Positions 1-5,099 of a stretch of DNA of 5,529 nucleotides are shown here, in pieces (within the stretch, counting starts at the first letter, position 1; each line of letters begins with the position of its first letter). Both the position numbers and the translations under genes were made by a program. The notes beneath the pieces were generated by a model. That model saw nothing but the letters and a program-made list of their open reading frames with translations. It made no database searches and was not told the DNA's origin. Source of the DNA: Faeciplasma avium. Its GTDB lineage: Bacteria; Bacillota; Clostridia; Oscillospirales; Ruminococcaceae. Location: NCBI GenBank assembly GCA_018713505.1, contig DVOL01000099.1, forward strand, positions 1 through 5,529, written 5' to 3'.

Positions 1-117
1 TATGTAAAGGGGGACGGCGTTATGGCGTTTTTGTCCAAAAACCTTGCGCCTGAGGTGGAGCCTATGCTCCTAACTCAGGATGAAATAAGCGACAATATCT
101 TCCATGTGATACCATAG
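1..117 (+). CDS. C-terminal fragment of an unidentified protein
   Basis: Frame 1 is open from the window edge to a TAG at 115-117 and gives 38 residues, with segments such as GDGVMAFLSKNLAPEVEP and a final FHVIP. The fragment is soluble-looking and acidic, with no membrane segment or catalytic motif I recognise. The 5' end lies outside the window. Codon choice (AGC, ATA, GTG) resembles the following genes. Only 34 bases separate the stop from the preferred response-regulator start, and no T-tailed hairpin lies between them, so it probably belongs to the same operon. I do not assign a function. The open frame is too short to prove coding by itself, but the stop position and spacing fit an operon neighbour. 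Confidence 0.6.
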   Translation, partial: YVKGDGVMAFLSKNLAPEVEPMLLTQDEISDNIFHVIP

Positions 118-136
118 CCTCGGGGCGCCGGGCGGG

Positions 137-142
137 AAAGGA
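137..142 (+). promoter_or_regulatory. Ribosome binding site setting the response-regulator start
   Basis: AAAGGA ends directly against the first in-frame ATG (143), leaving no spacer, but lies 9 bases before the second ATG (152). The second spacing is normal for a Shine-Dalgarno site. The protein starting there (MKRILVLEDE) also matches the usual beginning of receiver domains. The start is therefore placed at 152 rather than 143. Confidence 0.7.
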
Positions 143-151
143 ATGTATAGT

Positions 152-856
152 ATGAAGCGAATTTTGGTCTTGGAGGACGAGGATTCCATCAGGGAGTTTG
201 TTGTCCTCAACCTTAAAAGAAGCGGCTACGAGGTGGTGGAGGTCTCAACGGGGGAGGCTGCCATAGACGCCTTTTCAAAGGACCCCGAGGGCTTTGACTG
301 CGCTCTTTTGGACATCATGCTCCCCGGAATCGACGGCTTTGAGGTCTGCCGCCGTCTCAGGCAGAAAAGCGAAAAGCTTGGGATAATCATGCTCAGCGCA
401 AAGTCCCAGGAGATGGACAAGGTGTCCTCCCTGATGATAGGGGCGGACGATTACATCACAAAGCCCTTTTCCATATCCGAGCTGATTGCAAGGGTGGACG
501 CCGTATGCCGCAGGGTAGGTCTTACCGAGCTTCGCTCCGGGGATGAAAACGAGCTTCACTCCGGACCGTTTACTATAAATCTAAAGAGCAGGGTGGTCAT
601 GAAAAACGGGACGCCTGTGAATCTCACCCAGGTTGAGTACCAGATAATGGAATACTTCCTGAAAAACCAGAACACCGCTCTTGACAGGCTGAGCATACTA
701 AGGCACATCTGGGGAGAGAGCTACTACGGCGAGGAAAAGATAGTCGATGTCAACATAAGAAGGATTAGGATGAAGATAGAGGACGAGCCGTCCAACCCAA
801 GATATATAATCACCATATGGGGATACGGCTACAAATGGTCCGCAGGCTCGGAGTGA
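152..856 (+). CDS. OmpR/PhoB-family response regulator
   Basis: This is a 234-residue two-component response regulator acting as a phosphorylation-controlled DNA-binding protein in the cytoplasm. Residues 1-120 are a receiver domain with acidic pocket residues E8-D9-E10, phospho-acceptor D54 (in LLDIMLPGIDG), switch S82 and the conserved lysine K104 (in DDYITKPFS). Residues about 138-232 form an OmpR-type winged helix, with the recognition helix near VDVNIRRIRMKIE and the closing hairpin WGYGYKW. Length and domain order are typical of the family, and all key residues are present. The histidine kinase follows after 31 bases and is the expected partner. The closest named relatives by look are PhoB/ResD/WalR-type regulators, but targets cannot be told from sequence, so no symbol is given. 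The ATG at 152 is preferred over that at 143 because of Shine-Dalgarno spacing. Confidence 0.95.
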   Translation: MKRILVLEDEDSIREFVVLNLKRSGYEVVEVSTGEAAIDAFSKDPEGFDCALLDIMLPGIDGFEVCRRLRQKSEKLGIIMLSAKSQEMDKVSSLMIGADDYITKPFSISELIARVDAVCRRVGLTELRSGDENELHSGPFTINLKSRVVMKNGTPVNLTQVEYQIMEYFLKNQNTALDRLSILRHIWGESYYGEEKIVDVNIRRIRMKIEDEPSNPRYIITIWGYGYKWSAGSE

Positions 857-874
857 TTTTCGCAGCCGCTTGTC

Positions 875-880
875 AGGAGG
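875..880 (+). promoter_or_regulatory. Ribosome binding site setting the kinase start
   Basis: A perfect AGGAGG lies 7 bases before ATG 888. A TTG at 870 would extend the same frame by six codons, but it would place this site inside the gene. The ATG at 888 is therefore the start. Confidence 0.85.
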
Positions 881-887
881 CGCAGGG

Positions 888-2309
888 ATGTCGCTTGTAA
901 AAAGAAAGAGCATTACAAAAAGATGGCTTTTAAACTCCCTGGGAATTGCCGTTGCGGTCATGATGATAGTCGAGGTGCTTGCCCTTATCGTGGCATGGAA
1001 CTATTATAACATGACGGTGAGGCAGTATCTTGTCTTAAAGCTGGAGAATGTCACCTCGGACATTTCAAACTACAGCACCCCCTCCGGCTTTTCAAGCGAG
1101 GTAAAAAGCATCGTCGAGCGGTTTGACGAGAAGGATAGGTACGAGCTTATGGCGCTTGACTCAAGGGGAGAGGTTGTTCTTTCAAGCTCGGGATTTCAGG
1201 CTGCCGAGTGGATGCAGCTGGAGGACTACCGTGAGGCCAGAGACTCCGCCGACGGCGAGTACACAAGGGTCATCAAGCTTGGTAGCGGGGAGCGTGTAAT
1301 GGTTCACACGATGATTCTGCCCGGTCCCGCCTACGAATACAGCGCAATGAGGATAATGACCTCGATGACCAAGGTGTACAGCCAGATGCTCCGCCTGGGA
1401 GTGCTGATATCGGCGGCTCTTCTCATTGTAATAGTGCTTATGCTGTTCTCCGGGCTTTACTTTATCCGCTCGATAGTTATACCCGTCCGCCAGATGAGCG
1501 AGATTGCCGGAAAATACGCCCTGGGGGACTTCAAGCGAAGGATTGAAAACACCGGGGAGGACGAGATAGGCGAGCTTGCCAACACAATAAACTACATGGC
1601 GTCAGAGCTTGAAAGCTCGGACAGGATGAAAAACGAGTTCATATCCTCTGTCTCGCACGAGCTGAGGACTCCCCTGACGGCGATAAAGGGCTGGAGCGAG
1701 ACGGTGCTCGAGATGCCGGACGACCCCGACACCGTGACAAAGGCGATGAGGGTCATCACCGGGGAGACCGAGAGGCTGTCTAACATGGTCGAGGAGCTTT
1801 TGGACTTCTCACGGATTCAGGACGGCAGATTCACCCTCAAGCCGGAGAGCTGCGATATCCTAGCCGAGCTTGGCGACGCTGTCCTTATCTACACCGAGAG
1901 GGCGAGGTCCCTAGGGATAGAGCTTATATACAACGAGCCGCAGATGCTCCCATTTGTGTACGGCGACAGGGCGAGGCTTAGGCAGGTGTTTATTAATATA
2001 ATTGACAACGCCGTCAAGTATACCAACAGCGGCGGCAGGGTCACTGTGGAGGCGTACTCCGGCAAGCAGGACATAATAGTCGTTGTGAAGGACACAGGGG
2101 TTGGAATCTCCGAGGAGGACCTCCCCAAGGTCAAGACAAAGTTTTATAAAGCCAACCAAACACGCAGAGGCTCAGGTATCGGTCTGGCTGTAGCCAGCGA
2201 GATAGTGGAGATGCACGGAGGAAGGCTTCTTATAAGCAGCAAGCTGGGCTCCGGGACGACGGTTACGATATCCATTCCCGTGGCGAGCGGCAAAAAAGAA
2301 GGAGCGTAA
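888..2309 (+). CDS. Membrane sensor histidine kinase (HAMP-HisKA-HATPase_c)
   Basis: This is a 473-residue inner-membrane sensor kinase, presumed to phosphorylate the upstream regulator. A basic N-terminus leads into transmembrane segment 1 (about 13-37). An extracytoplasmic domain of about 130 residues follows; its stretch YELMALDSRGEVVLSSSGF suggests a PAS/Cache-like fold by inference. Transmembrane segment 2 (about 170-193) leads into a HAMP linker (about 190-243). HisKA carries the H-box SHELRTPLTAIKGWSE with phospho-accepting H257. E258 and T261 form the ExxT motif associated with phosphatase activity, so it may be bifunctional. The ATPase domain has the N-box (N370, N374), G1 box DTGVGI (402-407), KFYK (418-421) and G2 box GSGIGLA (428-434). 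No catalytic element is missing. It resembles PhoR/ResE-type kinases, but the ligand is unknown. Its 3' end contains the ribosome binding site of the next gene. Confidence 0.95.
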   Translation: MSLVKRKSITKRWLLNSLGIAVAVMMIVEVLALIVAWNYYNMTVRQYLVLKLENVTSDISNYSTPSGFSSEVKSIVERFDEKDRYELMALDSRGEVVLSSSGFQAAEWMQLEDYREARDSADGEYTRVIKLGSGERVMVHTMILPGPAYEYSAMRIMTSMTKVYSQMLRLGVLISAALLIVIVLMLFSGLYFIRSIVIPVRQMSEIAGKYALGDFKRRIENTGEDEIGELANTINYMASELESSDRMKNEFISSVSHELRTPLTAIKGWSETVLEMPDDPDTVTKAMRVITGETERLSNMVEELLDFSRIQDGRFTLKPESCDILAELGDAVLIYTERARSLGIELIYNEPQMLPFVYGDRARLRQVFINIIDNAVKYTNSGGRVTVEAYSGKQDIIVVVKDTGVGISEEDLPKVKTKFYKANQTRRGSGIGLAVASEIVEMHGGRLLISSKLGSGTTVTISIPVASGKKEGA

Positions 2310-2312
2310 AAG

Positions 2313-3293
2313 ATGTCAAGCAATGAAAGCGAAAATTCAAGGGGCGGCATGAAGCCTCCCAGGTTTAAGTCTAAAATAGGCGGTCAGGCGCTTATCGAGG
2401 GAATCATGATGAGGGGAATTGACAGAGAGTGTATGGCTGTCAGGCTCCCCGACGGCAGTATAGATGTCGAGGAGAAGATGCTGCCCAAGGCGAAATGGTT
2501 TCAAAGGTGTCCCTTTGTCAGGGGACCCGTCAACTTCGTGACCACCCTTGTAAGCGGGTACAAATATATCTCAAGGTCTGCGGACAAGTCTATGCAGCAG
2601 CTTGAGGAGGAGCCGTCAAGGTTTGAAAAATGGCTGGAGGAGAAGCTGGGCGACAAGCTCATGGGGATAATCATGGGAATCGCAGGAGTCCTGGGAGTGG
2701 CGCTGGCTGTCGGGCTGTTTGTCTACCTTCCTGCGCTGACGGTAAAGGGGCTTAGCCTTCTTATCCCGGCGCTAGGTGAGATAGGCTTTTTGAAAAACAT
2801 ACTGGAGGGCTTTATCAAGATAGCTATATTTATAGCATATATCTGGCTCACCAGCCTCTTAAAGGACATAAGAAGGACCTATGAGTACCACGGAGCCGAG
2901 CATAAGACGATAACCTGCTACGAGGCGGGGGACGAGGTGACCGTCGAGAATGTAAGAAAGTACAAAAGGTTCCATCCCCGCTGCGGCACCTCATTTATGT
3001 TTTTGGTGCTGTTTATCTCCATATTTGTAAACAGCGTCTTTATGCTGCCCTGGGACGCCGTCTGGCTGAGGGCGATTTTAAAGCTCTGCGTCCTGCCGGT
3101 GGTGGTGGCTATTGCCTACGAGCTTATAAAGCTTGCCGGACGGTATGACAACATCCTGACAAAAATAATCTCCGCTCCCGGGCTTTGGATTCAGAGGCTT
3201 ACGACCAGGGAGCCTGACGACAGTCAGATAGAGGTCGCAATAGCGGCGTTTTTGCCCTGCGTGCCGGAGGACAGGGAAAGTGACAGATGGTAG
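2313..3293 (+). CDS. DUF1385 family (YqhQ-like) polytopic membrane protein
   Basis: This 326-residue protein belongs to DUF1385, the family of Bacillus YqhQ, sometimes described as a predicted metal-dependent enzyme; its biochemical role is not established. The family signature GGQALIEGIMMRG is at residues 23-35. Two further conserved-looking motifs, YHGAEHK (192-198) and HPRCGTSF (221-228), supply His, Glu and Cys residues that could bind metal (inference). Hydrophobic segments at about 117-142, 163-183, 228-246 and 252-275 suggest four membrane helices. The first 20 residues are hydrophilic. AAGGAG at 2299-2304, inside the end of the kinase gene, lies 8 bases before the ATG, and only 3 bases separate the two genes, so translation is likely coupled. 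In many Firmicutes this gene stands beside prmC, as here. An internal ATG at 2349 is a weaker alternative start. Confidence 0.93.
   Translation: MSSNESENSRGGMKPPRFKSKIGGQALIEGIMMRGIDRECMAVRLPDGSIDVEEKMLPKAKWFQRCPFVRGPVNFVTTLVSGYKYISRSADKSMQQLEEEPSRFEKWLEEKLGDKLMGIIMGIAGVLGVALAVGLFVYLPALTVKGLSLLIPALGEIGFLKNILEGFIKIAIFIAYIWLTSLLKDIRRTYEYHGAEHKTITCYEAGDEVTVENVRKYKRFHPRCGTSFMFLVLFISIFVNSVFMLPWDAVWLRAILKLCVLPVVVAIAYELIKLAGRYDNILTKIISAPGLWIQRLTTREPDDSQIEVAIAAFLPCVPEDRESDRW
3266..3270 (+). promoter_or_regulatory. Ribosome binding site for the GTG start of prmC
   Basis: GGAGG lies 9 bases before GTG 3280, within the last codons of the DUF1385 gene. The next in-frame methionine is residue 87, which is deep in the catalytic protein. 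The GTG is therefore the only sensible start. Confidence 0.75.
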
Positions 3294-4137
3294 CTCTCCC
3301 GCCGAGGTATACAGGCTGATAAGGGAGCGTCTCAGGGAGGGCGGCGTCGAGGACTTCGAGACCGAGGCGATTATAATCTCCGAGGAGCTTTACGGCAGGG
3401 ACTTTAGGACTAAGCTCATTACCGGCGGCTTTGGGGAGTCTCGGGACGGCAGGATAAAAGAGGCTCTTGAGATTGTCAGAAGGAGGCTCAGCTCCGAGCC
3501 GCTCCAGTATATAATAGGAAGCTGGGAGTTTTACGGCATGGAGTTCTCGGTCGGCAGGGGAGTATTAATCCCAAGACAGGACACCGAGACGCTCATCGAC
3601 TGCTGTATAGAGCTTCTTGGCGAAAGCAAGGGGATAGAGGCGATAGACCTTTGCTCCGGGACGGGCTGTATACCGATAGTTCTGGAAAAAAGGCTGAACC
3701 TAAAAAAAATATACGCCGCCGAGCTTTACGACGAAGCGTATTCATACCTGCAAAAAAACATAAGGGAGAGCCTATCGGGGGTGGTGCCGGTAAAGCTTGA
3801 TGTCATGGACGAAGGCTCGCCACGGCTGTTTTCCGGGCTTCAGCTTATCACCTGCAATCCGCCCTATCTCGACGGCGAGGATATCCGGGGGCTTCAGGCC
3901 GAGCTCAGGCATGAGCCAAGAAGCGCCCTCTACGGCGGGGAGGACGGTCTTGATTACTACCGTGGGATTTGCAGGCTCTGGACGGCGTCCTTGGCTCCGG
4001 GCGGCTGGCTGGTATTTGAAATCGGATGTTCGCAGGCTGAGGCTGTCGCCGGGATAATGTCCCGTGCCGGACTTAGCGAGATAGGAGTGAAAAAGGACCT
4101 CTCTGGAAAAGACAGAGTAGTATACGGAAAAAGGTAG
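3280..4137 (+). CDS. prmC: PrmC: peptide chain release factor N5-glutamine methyltransferase
   Basis: This 285-residue cytoplasmic enzyme transfers a methyl group from S-adenosylmethionine to the glutamine of the GGQ motif in release factors RF1 and RF2, which supports efficient translation termination (family knowledge). Residues 1-75 look like the helical substrate-recognition domain. The linker PLQYIIGSWEFYGMEF (74-89) and VLIPRQDTE (95-103) are family hallmarks. The Rossmann-like domain has the SAM-binding loop DLCSGTGC (123-130). The catalytic NPPY motif is at 193-196, and EPRSALYGGEDGLDYYR follows at 212-228. Length is normal for PrmC. The gene starts with GTG and overlaps the DUF1385 gene by 14 bases, so the two are probably coupled in translation. 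An intrinsic terminator begins 6 bases after the stop. The release-factor gene prfA, a frequent neighbour in Firmicutes, is not next to it here. Confidence 0.95.
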   Translation: MTDGSSPAEVYRLIRERLREGGVEDFETEAIIISEELYGRDFRTKLITGGFGESRDGRIKEALEIVRRRLSSEPLQYIIGSWEFYGMEFSVGRGVLIPRQDTETLIDCCIELLGESKGIEAIDLCSGTGCIPIVLEKRLNLKKIYAAELYDEAYSYLQKNIRESLSGVVPVKLDVMDEGSPRLFSGLQLITCNPPYLDGEDIRGLQAELRHEPRSALYGGEDGLDYYRGICRLWTASLAPGGWLVFEIGCSQAEAVAGIMSRAGLSEIGVKKDLSGKDRVVYGKR

Positions 4138-4143
4138 AAAAGC

Positions 4144-4174
4144 TGCCTCGTCCCACAAGGGGGCGGGGCATTTT
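4144..4174 (+). terminator. Intrinsic terminator of the prmC operon
   Basis: An 11-pair stem (4144-4154 with 4160-4170) contains two G.T wobbles, has the five-base loop ACAAG and is followed at once by TTTT (4171-4174). The wobbles are valid only for plus-strand RNA, so it is built to end prmC transcription. On the minus strand the hairpin is followed by GC and then TTTTC, but the two wobbles become A.C mismatches, so reverse termination would be weaker. AGCTG (4141-4145) and CAGCT (4175-4179) flank it as an outer inverted repeat. Confidence 0.85.
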
Positions 4175-4207
4175 CAGCTAAAGAGGAGAGCCTTGCCGTC
4201 CTGGGCT

Positions 4208-4381
4208 GACGGCGGCAGGGAGGACAACGGGAAGGAAGGCATAGACTCCAGCCGCACAGGGACCCGCCTCCCGCCGCAGGGAAAGAGCTGGCAATCTGCG
4301 CCTCTTGCCGAAAACGGAGAAAGGGAATCCCTTGTCGGACTCACCCCATCCTGCGGCGGGACAGGTCCGCACGGCGGACGG
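4208..4381. other. Left outer region of the structured element with local hairpins
   Basis: This stretch supplies the left strands of the outer long-range stems and several local hairpins. 4212-4216 plus 4218-4223 pair with 4273-4277 and 4267-4272, leaving A4217 as a single bulge. CGGG (4228-4231) pairs with CCCG (4263-4266) just inside. CCG/CGG (4308-4310/4315-4317) encloses AAAA, with TCT/AGA (4303-4305/4318-4320) flanking it. AAGGG/CCCTT is at 4321-4325/4329-4333. GTCCGC/GCGGAC is at 4365-4370/4374-4379. The strand 4344-4356 pairs at 12 of 13 positions with 4751-4763; that right strand can alternatively form the local hairpin CCTGCGG/CCGCAGG (4741-4747/4751-4757), a possible switch. Confidence 0.4.
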
Positions 4382-4397
4382 GGCGGCAGCCCAGCCA

Positions 4398-4500
4398 ATG
4401 CTCCCCGAGCCGCATAAATTAGTCTTGGGGCTTACCGCCTTGCCGCCGGGCTGAGCCTTATTTGCCCGGACAGCCTGCTTCCAAGCGGCTCGAGGAGCAT
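4398..4500. repeat. Arm 1 of the structured element (16-position stem)
   Basis: 4398-4413 pairs with 4485-4500 at 15 of 16 positions; the exception (C4405/A4493) would be a G.U pair if the minus strand is transcribed. Inside, TTGG/CCAA (4425-4428/4481-4484) stacks on GGCT/AGCC (4429-4432/4472-4475) with a five-base right-side bulge (4476-4480). CCGGGC/GCCCGG (4446-4451/4464-4469) then encloses a 12-base loop. An 11-base unpaired A/T-rich stretch (4414-4424) lies on the left side. Confidence 0.55.
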
Positions 4501-4502
4501 CC

Positions 4503-4601
4503 GGGCGAAGCCGGGGCGCTCGGTCCCCCAAAAAACCCGGCGACCGGGACGACTGGCCGGAGGGGAAGCTGACCTATCGCCGTGAAGCCCCGGCTTCGCC
4601 C
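4503..4601. repeat. Arm 2 of the structured element (15-bp perfect stem)
   Basis: 4503-4517 and 4587-4601 are perfect inverted copies of GGGCGAAGCCGGGGC. Inside, GGTC/GACC (4522-4525/4571-4574) stacks on CCCC/GGGG (4526-4529/4562-4565) with a five-base right-side bulge (4566-4570), echoing arm 1. CCCGG/CCGGG (4536-4540/4544-4548) is capped by CGA. Confidence 0.55.
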
Positions 4602-4605
4602 CCTG

Positions 4606-4725
4606 CCCGAGGTCCCAAAAGCCGCAAGCCGGAGTGAGAAAAGCCCTCCGCACGGGAGGGGGCGGGCATACTGGTGACGCCTGGAATGAGAGGCGCTTAG
4701 ACACGGCTTGCGGCTGGGACTCGGG
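4606..4725. repeat. Arm 3 of the structured element (22-bp interrupted stem)
   Basis: AGCCGCAAGCCG (4620-4631) pairs perfectly with 4704-4715. GTCCC/GGGAC (4612-4616/4716-4720) and CCCGA/TCGGG (4606-4610/4721-4725) continue the stem, with bulges AAA (4617-4619) and G4611 on the left only. The tip carries two hairpins: CCCTCC/GGAGGG (4644-4649/4655-4660) and CGCCT/AGGCG (4678-4682/4691-4695), the latter with the eight-base loop GGAATGAG. Confidence 0.55.
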
Positions 4726-4842
4726 GGAGCTGGGCTGCCGCCTGCGGGTTCCGCAGGAAGGGGATTTCTGCCAGCCCCGCCGTCTTGGACTCTGGGACGG
4801 CTCCTACCGGATCTTAGGATAAGCCCCGCCCACTAGCGGACG

Positions 4843-4872
4843 CATATAGAGGACAGGATGAAGCCTATCCAA
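4843..4872 (-). promoter_or_regulatory. Weak minus-strand promoter candidate facing the structured element
   Basis: Read on the minus strand, TTGGAT (4872-4867) and TATATG (4848-4843) each match the -35 and -10 consensus at four of six bases and are 18 bases apart. A start near 4836 would transcribe leftward through the whole element, towards the hairpin at 4144-4170. The match is weak and could be chance. I saw no comparable plus-strand promoter just left of the element. Confidence 0.25.
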
Positions 4873-4880
4873 AAGGGCAG

Positions 4881-4924
4881 AAAAAAAGCCTGCCCCAAGG
4901 GGTGCCTTCCATAAAGCAGGTTTT
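4881..4924 (-). terminator. Terminator-like hairpin, strongest on the minus strand
   Basis: CCTGC (4889-4893) pairs with GCAGG (4916-4920), and AAGG/CCTT (4897-4900/4905-4908) pairs inside. On the minus strand one C and then seven T follow the stem (4887-4881). On the plus strand TTTT (4921-4924) follows, so it may work in both directions. GGGCAG/CTGCCC (4875-4880/4890-4895) is a competing fold. It would shield the structured element from leftward transcription arriving from the right. Confidence 0.5.
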
Positions 4925-4945
4925 ACCTACAATAAAAAACAAATT

Positions 4946-4995
4946 TGTAGGGGCGACCAGTGGTCGCCCGCGGGCGTTCAATGAACGCCCCTACA
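4946..4995. repeat. 50-bp double-hairpin palindromic element with TGTAGGGGCG ends
   Basis: The ends are perfect 10-bp terminal inverted repeats, TGTAGGGGCG (4946-4955) and CGCCCCTACA (4986-4995). Two back-to-back hairpins fill it: GGGCGACCA-G-TGGTCGCCC (4951-4969) and GGGCGTTCA-A-TGAACGCCC (4972-4990). Elements with GTAGGGGCG ends are, as I recall, common between genes in gut clostridia and behave like small non-autonomous mobile repeats. CCTACAA (4926-4932) to its left is an inverted copy of its left edge. Only TT flanks both sides, so no clear target duplication is visible. Confidence 0.75.
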
Positions 4996-4999
4996 TTAC

Positions 5000-5033
5000 A
5001 AAAGGACAGAGATTTTTCGTCTCTGTCCTTTTT
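5000..5033 (+). terminator. Strong bidirectional intrinsic terminator
   Basis: A perfect 13-bp stem (5000-5012 with 5020-5032) encloses a seven-base loop. The right strand ends in TTTTT (5029-5033) for plus-strand RNA, and the left strand gives TTTT for minus-strand RNA. No protein gene ends close to it on either side. It could end a plus-strand transcript from the structured element, or read-through from prmC. Confidence 0.75.
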
Positions 5034-5081
5034 CACACGCCTTGCCCTGCAAGGTATAGTGTGTTACACCTTTTAGGTGTA
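5034..5081. repeat. Two adjacent small hairpins
   Basis: CACAC (5034-5038) and GTGTG (5059-5063) enclose CCTTGC/GCAAGG (5040-5045/5049-5054). Immediately after, TACACCT/AGGTGTA (5065-5071/5075-5081) encloses TTT. They look like parts of the intergenic repeat mosaic; no gene or riboswitch motif was recognised. Confidence 0.45.
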
Positions 5082-5099
5082 CTGTCGGGCACTAAAATA

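Larger units (their letters stand above)
4382..4742. other. Four-way junction core of the structured element
   Basis: A perfect 14-bp inverted repeat (4382-4395 with 4729-4742) closes a junction from which three arms leave in sequence: 4398-4500, 4503-4601 and 4606-4725. The unpaired linkers are only 2, 2, 4 and 3 bases (4396-4397, 4501-4502, 4602-4605, 4726-4728). The arms account for nearly every base between the closing strands without crossing each other. This compact partition is the strongest evidence that the region evolved to fold. Confidence 0.6.
4184..4805. ncRNA. Candidate large structured RNA (about 620 nt), unknown class, strand unresolved
   Basis: No convincing protein gene is seen here, and GC rises to roughly 65-75% in the lines I counted, against about 53% in the kinase gene. 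Long inverted repeats pair in a fully nested order from outside in: 4184-4188/4801-4805, 4196-4201/4795-4800, 4208-4215/4777-4784, 4287-4293/4769-4775, 4344-4356/4751-4763 and 4382-4395/4729-4742. The last closes a junction with three branched arms. Such consistent nesting is expected of a folded RNA. Strand clues conflict. A C.A mismatch in arm 1 (4405/4493) becomes a G.U pair on the minus strand, whereas three extra wobbles next to 4196-4201/4795-4800 exist only on the plus strand. I do not recognise motifs of RNase P, tmRNA, 6S or group II intron domain V. Size alone would fit ornate RNAs such as OLE or ROOL, but I cannot claim a match. A DNA-level element is an alternative. Confidence 0.5.

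Noticed and set aside
143..151. ATG at 143 as response-regulator start
   Set aside because: AAAGGA touches this ATG with no spacer, while the ATG at 152 has a 9-base spacer and a typical receiver N-terminus.
3772..4158. A 128-codon minus-strand ORF and an 86-codon plus-strand ORF inside prmC
   Set aside because: They are frame shadows of a gene whose protein motifs are all intact.
4184..4805. Group II intron, RNase P RNA, tmRNA or 6S RNA as identity of the structured element
   Set aside because: I could not find a domain V-like hairpin or GTGYG start, the RNase P GAGGAAAGTCC core, or tmRNA hallmarks, and the element is far too long for 6S. No reverse transcriptase is in the window. A covariance-model scan would be decisive.
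4174..4822. Several overlapping ORFs of 62-117 codons on both strands in the GC-rich stretch
   Set aside because: They overlap one another in different frames and give Pro/Arg/Gly/Ala-rich, domain-free proteins. Their starts lack good ribosome binding sites (one TTG at 4193 has only a GAGGAG 4 bases away). High GC removes stop codons, and the inverted repeats explain the region better.
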